Source: Entophlyctis helioformis (lineage: Eukaryota; Chytridiomycota; Chytridiomycetes; Chytridiales; Chytriomycetaceae). Taken from it: a stretch of 64,000 bases of DNA. How positions within the stretch are numbered: position 1 is the first letter of the stretch; every line of letters begins with the position of its first letter. Below the pieces are notes generated by a model. It saw nothing but the letters and a program-made list of their open reading frames with translations. It did no database searches and was not told the origin of the DNA. Both the position numbers and the translations under genes were made by a program. Of the stretch, positions 45,181 through 55,077 are shown piece after piece. The stretch spans positions 1 through 64,000 of the forward strand of contig JAHLKH010000158.1 of the NCBI GenBank assembly GCA_025526915.1, written 5' to 3'.

Positions 45181-47189
45181 ATGCGCAACCGCATCCGCTG
45201 CACCAACAACCGCCGCGAACCGCACGAACCACACGAACCACACGCTGCCATGCCGGCTGCACTCGCGCCTGTCCAGCCGCGCACTGCCAGCCGCACTCCC
45301 ACGCTCGCGTCGCTCATGGACGGGCTCGTTGTGACTGAGGCTGCTCCTGCTGCTGCTGCCGACCACGAGCACGACATCAGCATCGACCACGACGCCAGCG
45401 GTGCACTTGAACAGAAAGGGACGCCACTTGCTCGCAATGCGCCGCTGTTCCCTCGCACGCCTGCGGCTGTCGACGGCAATCGGCCGCAACACAAGCAGCT
45501 GCATGAGCACAACAACCACAACCACAACCACAACCAACAGTCCCAGTCGCAGGCGCAGTCGCAGGCTCAGTGGCCGGCCGGCCTTCGCCGCAAGCGCACC
45601 AAGCAGGGCCGGCCGGCGTCGCTGTATCCGCAAAGCACCAGTCTCCCGTGGCACTTTTCGTGGCTTGACCAAGACCGCATGGTCGGCGGCATGGGTGCGC
45701 CTGTGAGTGGCTTGCCGAGACTGCATGTGCAGGCTGCATGTGCAGGACGGATGCCCAGCCAGCCATACTAGAGATCGCAGTGCCGCTGACACCAACCAAC
45801 CCCCGCTCGCCACAGACGGACCGTGCACACTTCCGGTCCATGGCAGATGCCGGCGTCGGCCTGATTGTGACGCTCACCGAAGCGCCTCTGACTGCGCATC
45901 GCAACACGGATCTGGACGCTTGCGCTGGCTGTGAGTGCGCGCTGCCCATGACCACAGCACTCTCGTACACGACTAATTGGATGTCTGACTGTCTGACTGA
46001 CTGCCTGGCAGGCGGCTTCCGTTGGACCGACATCGACTACGAGGACGACCTGTTCATGCATCTGCACCACGACGATTGCCTTGACGTGCTCTTCCTGCCC
46101 GTCCCAGACGGACACGCGCCGCTGTTTGAGCAGGTCGATGCATTCCTGCACCACACAGACGCATACGTGGCGCGTGGCAAGCGAGTCGTGGTGCACTGCC
46201 AGGCTGGCGTGGGTCGCACGGCCGTGTTCCTGGCTGCGTACCTGATGCACAAGCACGACCTTGCTCCCGATGCCGCGATATCCATGCTGCGGCACGTGCG
46301 GCCACAGTCGATGCAGCTCTCGGATGACTACTTTGACGATCCGTTTGTGTTGCGGCATGGCGCCAGCTTCTCGCGCAACCTGATGCAGGAGTCCTTTGTC
46401 GAGTGCTACTACGAGTACATGACAAGCTCTGGCGTTTCCTCGACTGCACCAACATCGCCAACACCATCAGCATCGCCAGACATCCCTCTCAGTCTCGCAC
46501 CGCGTGTCAACAACACCAACAACAGCAGCCACAAGACGACATCCTTGTGCGGCATGGACTCTTGCCCACACGACATCAGCAAGATGAACATGGCCTGCAT
46601 CTCGGCATCATCGACCATGAGTGCCATTGCCGAAGAAGCAGATGCATCCGCAGATAGTGCCAGCGAGTCTGATCTGGCAACATGCGCAAGTGGGTCGACC
46701 ATTGACTGCCGCAGCAGCTTCACCAAACACAGCAGTCGAAGCAACAGCAGCGTCAGCATCAGCAGAGGCCCAGCCGCCACACACTGCGGCTCCCAACGCG
46801 GCCGTGACGCAGCGCAACGGTCGCTGAGACGCGTGTTTTCGTCATCGTCGTCTGTGGCATCCTCGCTGTCATCAATAGACACGCTGCATCTGTCGTTTGA
46901 TGGCTTGGACGACTTGGACGACTTGCAGGAATCGGCCAACTCTGGCGAGGACGAGGACGCATCAGAGTCTGTTGATACAGACAATGCCAACCACACAGAC
47001 GCTGCTGGCCATCCACTGTCAGCAGCGTCAGCAAAGGATCACAGCGACAGCGACAAGAGTCACGTCGATGCACGACTCATGCCACTTTCGACACAACCGT
47101 CGACACCGCCAGCATCCTCACGCTCGCTGTGTTTTGCGTGTCGCGGTGTCGTCTCTTTCGGCCCATACCGCATCACACCAATGGCATGA
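45181..47189 (+). CDS. Dual-specificity protein phosphatase (left-arm copy)
   Basis: Three inferred exons (45181-45702, 45774-45930, 46012-47189) encode about 618 residues with matching phases. The catalytic loop is VVVHCQAGVGRTAVFLAAYL, a CX5R motif, preceded by a likely general-acid region (GFRWTDIDYEDD). The core resembles DUSP23/Cdc14-type small phosphatases. MADAGVGLIVTLTE and PDAAISMLRHVRPQSMQ are also typical of that group. The N-terminus is His/Asn/Gln-rich and the C-terminal 250 residues are Ser/Asp-rich and probably disordered. An alternative start is the ATG at 45250. Substrate unknown. The start of exon 2 is the least certain junction. Confidence 0.78.
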
Positions 47190-47310
47190 CAACATGTGAC
47201 GGCGACAGATCGACTCGCTCATTAATGAAACAAGCACCGTGTATTTATGGACATGCAGTGACATGAAAGGAATGACATGATGGACGCTCTGTGGCAATCC
47301 AGCCATTCAT

Positions 47311-48462
47311 TCACTGATCTTCGTCTTCGTCTGGATAGTCGTCGTCGTAGTTGGACACATGCGCAACCACGACGCCGCCATCGGCTGCGGCTGCGTCCAG
47401 CCACTCGGCCACGTCTGTGTGCCCATTCTGCGCCGCGTAGTCCATTGCCAGGCGTGTGCATCCCTCGCGTCTGTGTGTCGCCAGCCACTGCACCACAGAC
47501 AGATGTCCGTGCTCGGCGGCCCAGTCGATCGCATCCTTGGTGCATCCCTCGGTCCTGTTGTCGTGCAGCCACTGCACCACCTGCAGATGCCCGCCGCGTG
47601 CTGCGCCGTCCATGGCACCGGTCGAGCACGCCTTGCTGCCTGCCTCGTGCAGCATCTGCAGCACCTCGAGATGGCCGCCGCGAGCCGCGAGGTCCATGGC
47701 AAGAAACCCGTCCCACGCGCGCATCTTGGCTATGCGGACATCGCACTCGTCGACAAGGTGCCTGAGCAGGGCAGGATGGCCGTAGATCACGGCGTGCCAT
47801 GCCAGCGCGAACCAGCAGCGGATGCTCAGCAGATCCAGCCAGCCGTTGCGCATGGCAATGTGGCGCAGCTGTTGGTGCACTGTGAACACGGCTGGGCCGC
47901 GAGTGTGCACGACAGAGAGTGTGTTGTGCTCGCTGTCGATGCGGCGGTCGGCGGCAAAGTCGGCCTGGTCCGGGAAGCGAGCGCACAGACGGCAGAACAG
48001 CGAGCGCGACCGCACACGCAGCATGCCGTTGTTGGTGTCGAGCAGCGTGTCCGGCAGCAGCTGCAAGTCGCCGGCCCAGTCGAGGGCGATGGCATCGGCC
48101 CAAACAGCAGCGACGGTCGTGTTGTCGCGAGTGCGCTCGAGTGTGCGCTTGGTGCCCAGCAGGCCACACAGGAAGCGGGTCAGAGGACCGGCCAGTGCGA
48201 GGGTGATGGCGTGCAGCTCGGCAGGCAGCCTGTCCCAGTGGCTGCTGCCGTGCGGCAACCGAGCAGCCGTCGCAGCAGCCTGATCGGTGATTGCCGCAGC
48301 GTGCACAGCAGCAGCGTCCTTGATCCGCTGCACGATGCCGTCGTGGCCATCGAGCGAGTCTGCATCCGAGTCTGCATCCGAGTCTGCGTGCGAGTCAGCA
48401 GCGTGCGAGTCTGCGTGCGAGGCAGCAGCGTCTGGCTGGCCACTGGACAGACGGCCGCTCAT
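47311..48462 (-). CDS. F-box-like/ankyrin-repeat protein (left-arm copy)
   Basis: A single exon of 383 residues starting MSGRLSSGQPDAAAS. HWDRLPAELHAITLALAGPL looks like a divergent F-box. At least four ankyrin-type repeats of the form GHLxVVQWLHxxRTEGCT follow (GGHLEVLQMLHEAGSKACST, GGHLQVVQWLHDNRTEGCTK, HGHLSVVQWLATHRREGCTR, NGHTDVAEWL). The Asp-rich end reads NYDDDYPDEDEDQ. This repeat type occurs in large paralogous families in chytrids and amoebae. It is a paralogue of the gene at 52971-54803. The open frame continues upstream through non-coding and retroelement sequence; I took the first Met that precedes the conserved region. Confidence 0.75.
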   Translation of the reverse strand: MSGRLSSGQPDAAASHADSHAADSHADSDADSDADSLDGHDGIVQRIKDAAAVHAAAITDQAAATAARLPHGSSHWDRLPAELHAITLALAGPLTRFLCGLLGTKRTLERTRDNTTVAAVWADAIALDWAGDLQLLPDTLLDTNNGMLRVRSRSLFCRLCARFPDQADFAADRRIDSEHNTLSVVHTRGPAVFTVHQQLRHIAMRNGWLDLLSIRCWFALAWHAVIYGHPALLRHLVDECDVRIAKMRAWDGFLAMDLAARGGHLEVLQMLHEAGSKACSTGAMDGAARGGHLQVVQWLHDNRTEGCTKDAIDWAAEHGHLSVVQWLATHRREGCTRLAMDYAAQNGHTDVAEWLDAAAADGGVVVAHVSNYDDDYPDEDEDQ

Positions 48463-49424
48463 TGCGCCGACGGGCCAGATCTGTGCACGCCGCGCGCCAC
48501 GACACACGCCGATCCGCAGTCGAGTCACGTGACGGACGGCCGCCATAAGAGCCAGAGCAGACGCCGCCCGGCTCTTGCCCCTCATAGGAAAGGCTCGTTC
48601 GAAGCTCGCAGCGGCCCCCTCTGTGCCCCTGCGAGTCAAAACATGCAGCCGAGAGCAAGCGCTGTTCCTCGGTCGTCGTGCTGCCTTGGCCTGATGGTGT
48701 CGCAGTGTGACATTACCCGGATCATCGACAGCCTCTTGCTTTGTGTGCTTTGTGTGCTGCTCGCTTGCTGGATGTGCAACTGCTGCTTGCCTGCTCGCTT
48801 CGTATGCTGCTGCTACTGCTGCAGGCGGCTCTTGCGCTCGCTGCTGTCGGAATCGCCGGCCATGGCCAGCCTGTGTGCGCCAACGCCGGCTGTGCATGGC
48901 CGTCGATTGTTGCGGCTTCCCGCCTGCAGCAGCAGACGCACACACGGACAAGCACAAGCAGATGCACACACACGCAGACCCGCCTCTCTCCTCCCTCGTC
49001 CCCTCCTCACACAGACGGCGAGCCTCGGCCTGTGATGCTTTCATATATGTTAGACTTCCGAGCGGCTCTCGAGCCTCTGCGGACAACTTCAGCCTGAGGC
49101 CGGGCTCGTCGTCTTGCTGTCTGGCTGCAGGCTGGCTGCTGGCTGGCTGCAGGCTGGCTGCCATCCATCGCATCGTGCGCTGTCCCCACCACGCACGCTT
49201 GGTTGCTGCGGCATGCGAGCTGCTCTTGAGAGTCGATGCCGCGAGCACGGCCAGCTCGAGCGGCTGGACACTGGCCATCTTGAGCGAGACGTTGCCCAGC
49301 AGATGCACGGCAGATGCACGGCAGCAACGCAGATCTCGACACTGGCCAAGTGCTCTCAGAGTCCTTGGCTGTCGAGAGCAGCAACAGTCCACGCTGCCAC
49401 CCACACTCGGCATGCAGATCCCAC
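48463..49424. other. Gene-free stretch inside the left arm
   Basis: This 960-bp region holds short repeats (GGCTGCAGGCTGGCTGCTGGCTGGCTGC near 49115-49160) and CACACACGGAC-type repeats near 48940-48975. No supported gene was found. Open frames are long on both strands because the DNA is GC-rich, but they lack recognisable domains. It probably includes the promoter of the ankyrin gene. Confidence 0.35.
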
Positions 49425-49660
49425 AGCGACGCTCGGAAGGCGTGCGGTTTCTGATGCTCTCTCGTGTGGGCGGCATCTACACGGCTCGCCGCGCTATCGA
49501 CGCCAGACTGCTTGATCCGACCCACCCGTTTGGCGACGGTTCACGCTGCATCCTGTGCGGCTCGCTTTGTGCTTGAGTGCACAGAGGCGCTGACGGTGGC
49601 TATTCGCACAGTGCATGGGCGACGTGAGCTGGAGACTGTGCAGAACCCTATTTGATTTCC
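49425..49660 (+). mobile_element. Damaged LINE ORF2 tail at the inner edge of the left arm
   Basis: The stretch LSRVGGIYTARRAIDARLLD followed by DGSRCILCG is homologous to 42178-42320. A deletion of about 28 bp within the zinc-finger codons (after position 49560) shifts the frame relative to the longer copy. The homology then continues as CTTGAGTGCACAGAGG. The identical part of the inverted repeat stops at 49561, in the middle of this fragment. Confidence 0.6.
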
Positions 49661-49955
49661 TGTGCCAGACGGCTGATTGCAATACGTCGCAATGGATCGC
49701 CGATGGTTGCCAGCTGCTTGGATACCGTGACTCACACGAGCAAGGGGTGGATGAATCTGGAGAGCGCGCCACGAAAGTTGGGGCCATTGCACTCATGCCC
49801 CGACAAACAATAGGTGTGGGAGAGTGGATCGGCGTTTGGAACGGGCATGCCGTCCACAACTTTGGGTAAACTATAAGAAGACGCAAGTCTCCATTTTGCA
49901 CGGGGCCCAACCGTCCCCAAAAAACATCCACATACTTGAGGCACGCCACAAGATC
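49562..49955. other. Upstream region of the long ankyrin gene
   Basis: It begins with the diverged end of the LINE fragment. The rest is AT-richer than its surroundings and shows no gene; it is presumably the promoter and leader of the gene at 49956. Confidence 0.3.
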
Positions 49956-52796
49956 ATGCCCCAAGCCCATCAGCCTCACCGCCATCAAAAGCATGCCGCG
50001 GCTGTCCAGAGCCCGCTGTCGCCAACGTCCGACGTCACGCTCACAAGCTCAGACTTTGATTCGCTGAAGAGTCCCAGAGTCGTCAAGGACAAGGATGCCG
50101 TGCCCAGCATCCTTGTCACGGGTTCCGACCACCAGCCCGACCCGCCCATGACCGTGCCGCTCAGACGCTCAATCAAGAGTGCACGCACGCATCCCACGAT
50201 TGATACATCCGAAAAAGCTGGGCCCGGCTCCACGCCCAGCACCGCATCGACCATCCGGGCCATCCCCGCGCCGTCGTCGCCAGCCCGGTTGCCGGGCATA
50301 TGCGTACAACCGATCATGCCATTAGGCCAGCCATCAGGTCGTGCCAGCAGCCCGCAGGACACGGTCGCATCACCAGCGTCGCCGCCATCACCAGCATCGT
50401 GGGCAAGCACCATGCCTGCGCTTGTGCATGGCATCAAGGACGACGGCGACGGCATGCAGATCGTGTCGTTTCGAGCTCCCAAAAACTGCAAGATCACTGC
50501 TGTTGTGTCTCTGCCGCATCCTCACTCGGCCACATCGCACCCCGCGTCGCCACGATCGCCATCAGGAGCAGCAAGAGAGACGAGCGCTGCAGTCAAGAGC
50601 GCCGATGCAGACAGTGCCTACGTGACAAGCAGCAGTGGCAGCGACAATGACCGGCCAGCGATCTCGGCTCTCAGACCGTCCAAGACAGCCGTTGATCGCA
50701 CGCATGGGCATGGAACGGCCTTGACAACAGCAGCGGCATCTGCACAGTTTGGCTCACTGCACCCGTCGGTCAAGCGCAGCCAGACGCATGCAGTTTTCCG
50801 CCAGCCGTCCATGTCTGTTGCATTACCTCCACGAAACAGCACTCCTACTCGCCCTCTGCTCCAGCATGGCATGCTCTCTGCCGTGTTGCTGGCCACTTCT
50901 CCCACCGATCAGCCGTCCGCGAGGCGATCGTCAGTTTGCACCACCTATCTGCAGCACATCCAGCGTCGGTCAAGCACCACCGCTCGCCCTGCTGCCGCGA
51001 TCAACTCGACAGCAGTCTCGCAGACATCGGCCCTTCTCCATCGGCTCTCTCTCCTTGCTCGACCAGCCGGCGCGTCAAGCCAGCAGCAACAGTCGCCTGG
51101 TGCACAACAGCCACCATCACTACCATCCAACTCGGCGTCTCGCCGTCCGTCCATTTTCAAGCGGCCATCCTCTGAATCAACTGATGCTGCTGCGACTGGT
51201 GACGCAGATTCCGAGCCAGCCACCCCATGCACATGCGACTGCCGGCGTCTCTTTCCACCCAGCGATGCTACCACAACTGGCGTTCTCAAGTACTCGGACC
51301 TCATCCAAGACCTGCGGCTGCTGTATCCAACACTCATGACTTACTTCAACGGCGCCGACCTCAAGACGCGTCTGGATCCGCGCAATCGCGGTGCTCTGTC
51401 TCGCCGCAGCCTGCACACGTTGCTGCAAGAGCATGGCGGGTCGTTGGACACCATGCTTGCGCCGTTCCTCGCCAAGAGCGTGTCGGATGTCAAGAGTGAG
51501 ATCCAGCGTCGTGGCCAAGAGTCCATGTTTGACGGCTGGCCTCTGATCGCGGCTGCGGCTGCCGGATACGTCGATCTCGTCGGATGCCTGGTGCACCTCT
51601 TTCGCGAGCCACAGCAACCACAAGGGCAACCGCCAGAGCAAGGGCACGAGCAGACATTGCCCTCGGCCGGCCAGTCGGCAAGCAAACACTTGGACGCTGT
51701 GCTGCCAGTCGACAAACACATGCTGCTTGGCGGTGCTGGCGACGTGGCAGGAGCCACGGCACTCTATATTGCTTCCGCACTCAACCATCTGGATATTGTC
51801 GACACGCTTGTTCAAGGCGGCGCCAACACCGAGATCCCCACAAGATACGGCTGGACTGCCATCGTGGTTGCGGCAGCCCTCAACCACTCGTGCGTCGTGT
51901 CGAGTCTTGCGCGTGCGGGTGCCAACATCGAGTGGACCGACACGTGCGGATGCACGCCGCTCATGCACGCTGTTGTGCGCAACCACATCGATTCGTGCTG
52001 CGTGCTCATCGGTGCAGGTGCGGCCACGGACGCGCGCAACAACAACGGATGGACGCCGCTCATCTACGCGGCGAACCTCGACCTGCCCGAGGCCGCGTGG
52101 CTGCTGGTGCAGTGCGGTGCATGCGTTGGCATGCGCGACACAGCTGGATGGACGCCGCTCATTCATGCAGCTGCGCGCGACCACGCTGACGTTATCGTGT
52201 GTCTGCTGAGCGGCCCGACCGATCTGTCGGCAATGCCGTCGTCTTCGCTCCATGGATCGCCCAGCGCGTCGCACGGTCGATCGCAGTCTGCGGGTGTGGC
52301 TGACGGCCGCGACCTGCATTCATGGACGGCACTGCATCATGCCTGCGAGCGTGGCCACACCGCGTCCACCCGCGCTCTCTTGCAATGCGGCGCAGATGCA
52401 AGCCTGCCCGACTCGCAAGGCCGATCGCCGCTGTTTCTTGCCGCACATGAGGGCCATGTGAATGTCTGCCGCGTGCTGCTGACCGAAGCCGACACGCACG
52501 TCGACCAGGTGGACAAGACGCAGCGGACGGCGCTGATGCTGGCTGCCAAGTACGGCCACGTGACTGTGTGTCGCATGCTGGTCGAGGCTGGAGCGCGTGT
52601 GGATGCAGTGGATCGTCTTGGATGCACGGCGCTCATGTATGCCGCGCACTGTGGACACAGCGAGGTGTGCGACTTGCTGCTACAGAGCGGCGCGTCGGAT
52701 GAGCTTGTGGACAGAGCAGGTCGCAATGCACAACAACACGCACAGAGCAAGGGCTTTGACGGCGTTGCGCATCTCATTGCCAGCTACCGCACCTGA
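49956..52796 (+). CDS. Ankyrin-repeat protein (946 residues)
   Basis: A single exon, taken from the ATG at 49956 (MPQAHQPHRHQKHAAAVQSP), because the longer frame upstream begins only with GTG. The first about 460 residues are Ser/Pro-rich and probably disordered. Next comes a conserved-looking helical segment (LKYSDLIQDLRLLYPTLMTY, ADLKTRLDPRNRGALSRRSL), then about ten ankyrin repeats of the classical type, for example NHLDIVDTLVQGGANTEIPT, GWTPLIYAANLDLPEAAWLL, SPLFLAAHEGHVNVCRVLL and TALMLAAKYGHVTVCRMLVE. Ankyrin repeats mediate protein binding. The partner is unknown. These repeats differ from the WLH type in the neighbouring genes. Confidence 0.8.
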   Translation: MPQAHQPHRHQKHAAAVQSPLSPTSDVTLTSSDFDSLKSPRVVKDKDAVPSILVTGSDHQPDPPMTVPLRRSIKSARTHPTIDTSEKAGPGSTPSTASTIRAIPAPSSPARLPGICVQPIMPLGQPSGRASSPQDTVASPASPPSPASWASTMPALVHGIKDDGDGMQIVSFRAPKNCKITAVVSLPHPHSATSHPASPRSPSGAARETSAAVKSADADSAYVTSSSGSDNDRPAISALRPSKTAVDRTHGHGTALTTAAASAQFGSLHPSVKRSQTHAVFRQPSMSVALPPRNSTPTRPLLQHGMLSAVLLATSPTDQPSARRSSVCTTYLQHIQRRSSTTARPAAAINSTAVSQTSALLHRLSLLARPAGASSQQQQSPGAQQPPSLPSNSASRRPSIFKRPSSESTDAAATGDADSEPATPCTCDCRRLFPPSDATTTGVLKYSDLIQDLRLLYPTLMTYFNGADLKTRLDPRNRGALSRRSLHTLLQEHGGSLDTMLAPFLAKSVSDVKSEIQRRGQESMFDGWPLIAAAAAGYVDLVGCLVHLFREPQQPQGQPPEQGHEQTLPSAGQSASKHLDAVLPVDKHMLLGGAGDVAGATALYIASALNHLDIVDTLVQGGANTEIPTRYGWTAIVVAAALNHSCVVSSLARAGANIEWTDTCGCTPLMHAVVRNHIDSCCVLIGAGAATDARNNNGWTPLIYAANLDLPEAAWLLVQCGACVGMRDTAGWTPLIHAAARDHADVIVCLLSGPTDLSAMPSSSLHGSPSASHGRSQSAGVADGRDLHSWTALHHACERGHTASTRALLQCGADASLPDSQGRSPLFLAAHEGHVNVCRVLLTEADTHVDQVDKTQRTALMLAAKYGHVTVCRMLVEAGARVDAVDRLGCTALMYAAHCGHSEVCDLLLQSGASDELVDRAGRNAQQHAQSKGFDGVAHLIASYRT

Positions 52797-52970
52797 CCTC
52801 AATGCCGGCCTACCTTTAGCCTGCCATCTGCCTGCCATCAGCCTGAACATGCTCGTCCATGAATGAACACCACTTTTTCTTTGCGCACAGCAGCGTGCTC
52901 CCATTATTGATCATGATAAAAGTGATGACTGCCTCACAGTTTGTGAGTGACACGAGTTTTGGCAGGCGGA

Positions 52971-54803
52971 TCACGCCTGCTTCTCAGCGAGCGCACGCTC
53001 AAGGTGCGCAACCAGATTGCCGCATCCGGCTGTGCGTCTGGCCGCCTGCAGCATCTCCATCGAACGCAGACGGGACATGCTGTCCACCAGAACACCAAAA
53101 ATGGTGGTGGTCTTTGCAAAACGGAGAGCATCAAGTGTGAACGGATAGCCGTGCTCCACCAGGAACCGCACGGTCTCAATGTGGCCACTTTTGGCTGCAT
53201 CATTGATCGCAACATCGGTACATCCTTCTTTGCGATTCTTGTGGAGCCACTCGACGACATGGAGGTGGCCATTCTGTGCCGCAAAGTTCATCGCGTCTGG
53301 TGTACATCCTTCCGTGCGGTTCTTGTGGAGCCACTTGATGACATGCAGGTGGCCAGCAAAGGCAGCGTAGTTCATCGCGTCTGGGGTACACCCTTCATGG
53401 CGATTCGCATGGAGCCACTGGACAACATCAAGACGGCCCGACAGTGCAGAGTTATTCATCGCCCGAGCCGAGCATCCTTCGGTCCGGTTGGCGTGGAGCC
53501 ACTGCACAACGTCAAGGTGGCCGCTCTGCGCCGCATCATTCATCGCAAGTCTTGAGCATCCTTCCCTGCGATTGGCGTGGAGCCACTTGACGACATCGAG
53601 ATTACCGTTGCGAGCCGCGTCATCCATTGCATTTATCGTGCATCCTTCGGTACGGTGGGCATGGAGCCACTGCACAACATCGAGATGGCCGCCGGCAGCC
53701 GCGTTATCCATGGCACGATACGTGCACGACATGTTGCCTGCATCGTGCAGTATCGGGAGAATGTCGACGTGGCCGAACGAAGCAGCGAGATCCATTGCCT
53801 TGCTCCCTTCATAACTATCAAACTTGCTGAGATCGACGCCGTGGTGCGCAGCAAGGTGCTTGAGAAGGCCGGCATGGCCAAACTTGATCGCGAGCCAGCC
53901 AAGAGCGATCGGGTACGAGAAGTCGACGAGGTCGAACCAGCCGTTGCGCATGGGAATGTGGCGGAGGAGGGGCGTGAAGGTTCCTATCGGGCCATGATGC
54001 ACCGCGCTGTTTCCTGCATACTTGTTGATAACAGCGTCATTGCGCTTGTCTGTGCCGGCTTGGTCTGGAAAGCGAGTACAGAGGCGGTGGTACATGGACC
54101 GAGACACAGACAGCGAGAGGGTGTGGATAGCGGGGAACTTGATAACAACGCTCTCAGTGGCACAGAAGAAGGCGTCGGGCAGCAGAGCGAGGTTGCCTTG
54201 CCAGTCTTGGTTGATGGTATCGGTCCACAGCGCTTCGACGGTCCCATCCTCGGGAGTGTTCTTGTCGCCCAGCAGACCGTTGAGGAAGAGCGTGAGAGGG
54301 CCAGCCGCCTTGAGGATCATGAGCTGGAGCTCGTACGGGAGCGTGTCCCATCGGCTTGCGTCTGGATCGATGCCAGCGAGAACGAGCAGACGGCGACGGA
54401 CGGTGGGCGGCACCCAGTCCCACCAGCTGTGGCCAGGCAGCAGCTCACGCAGCGGAGGAGGAGCGACGACGACGGCCGCAGATGGTTGAGGAGGGGCAGC
54501 AAGTGGGGCAGGGACGGTCGAGACAGCCAGCGAGTCATGCAGAGCAGCGAGGGCCGCAGCGACGGTCTGCTATGCGGCAATGGCAGAGTGGACAGCGGCG
54601 GCAGCATCAGACACTGCGCTGGCTGTTGGTGCAGCAGCAGCAGTCGCAGTCTTGACAGCCGTGTCGGCAGTGGCAGCGGCAGCGTGTGCAGCGTGTGCAG
54701 CCTGCGTGACGGCAGCAGCAGCCGAGGCGGGCAGACTTGCGGCTGTTGGTGGTTGTGCCGTGGCAGCAGGAGGCTGCTTGATGTTGCGTCGCTTGCTGGG
54801 CAT
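52971..54803 (-). CDS. F-box-like/ankyrin gene with in-frame TAG or 48-nt intron
   Basis: The frame starts at an ATG at 54803 (MPSKRRNIKQPPAATAQPP) and runs Ala-rich to a TAG at 54572-54570. It continues in the same frame (QTVAAALAALHDSLAV) through SRWDTLPYELQLMILKAAGP (F-box-like) and eight WLH-type repeats (GHLDVVQWLHAHRTEGCT and variants) to 52971. No other ATG precedes the F-box-like segment. The gene is therefore broken by one nonsense codon, read through, or spliced. A phase-0, 48-nt interval, GTGTCTGATG...GCATAGCAG, would remove the TAG. It is a paralogue of the arm genes at 47311-48462 and 58633-59784. The total would be about 610 residues. Confidence 0.65.
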
Positions 54804-55077
54804 GTCGCTGTGCTGCTCAGTCGGTCGGCCGGCCGGTTGGTTTGTCGGCGGCAAAGCGCGATGCTCGACGCGTGACGTGACGACGCGATGAGATGGCGAG
54901 CCACTCGAGCATCTGCCAACAGAGCAGCGACTGTGACGACAGATGTGCACTATAAGCCGTGCGTGCCGTCTGCTGCAAGGCCGTGATCACGCAGAGCCAA
55001 CAGGCGGATGCAGAGGATGGTAGAGTGGATGTATTCGTATGATTGGCAATGCGTCAAGTCACAGATGGATGGCGAGT

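Larger units (their letters stand above)
43095..49561. repeat. Left arm of a giant near-perfect inverted repeat
   Basis: Each position x in this arm pairs with 107095 minus x in the right arm (57534-64000), without indels over 6,467 bp. Two differences were noticed: 43452 against 63643, and 49392 against 57703. The arm holds three complete genes. The inner edge falls inside a retrotransposon tail. The outer edge is not defined because the partner arm leaves the window. Confidence 0.97.

Noticed and set aside
48463..49476. Upstream extension of the ankyrin frame on the minus strand (and its right-arm mirror at 57619-58632)
   Set aside because: It runs antisense through the LINE tail and low-complexity sequence; the conserved protein begins near 48462.
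50300..51340. Alternative-frame open frames overlapping the long ankyrin gene
   Set aside because: They coincide with its Ser/Pro-rich region and have no conserved pattern of their own.
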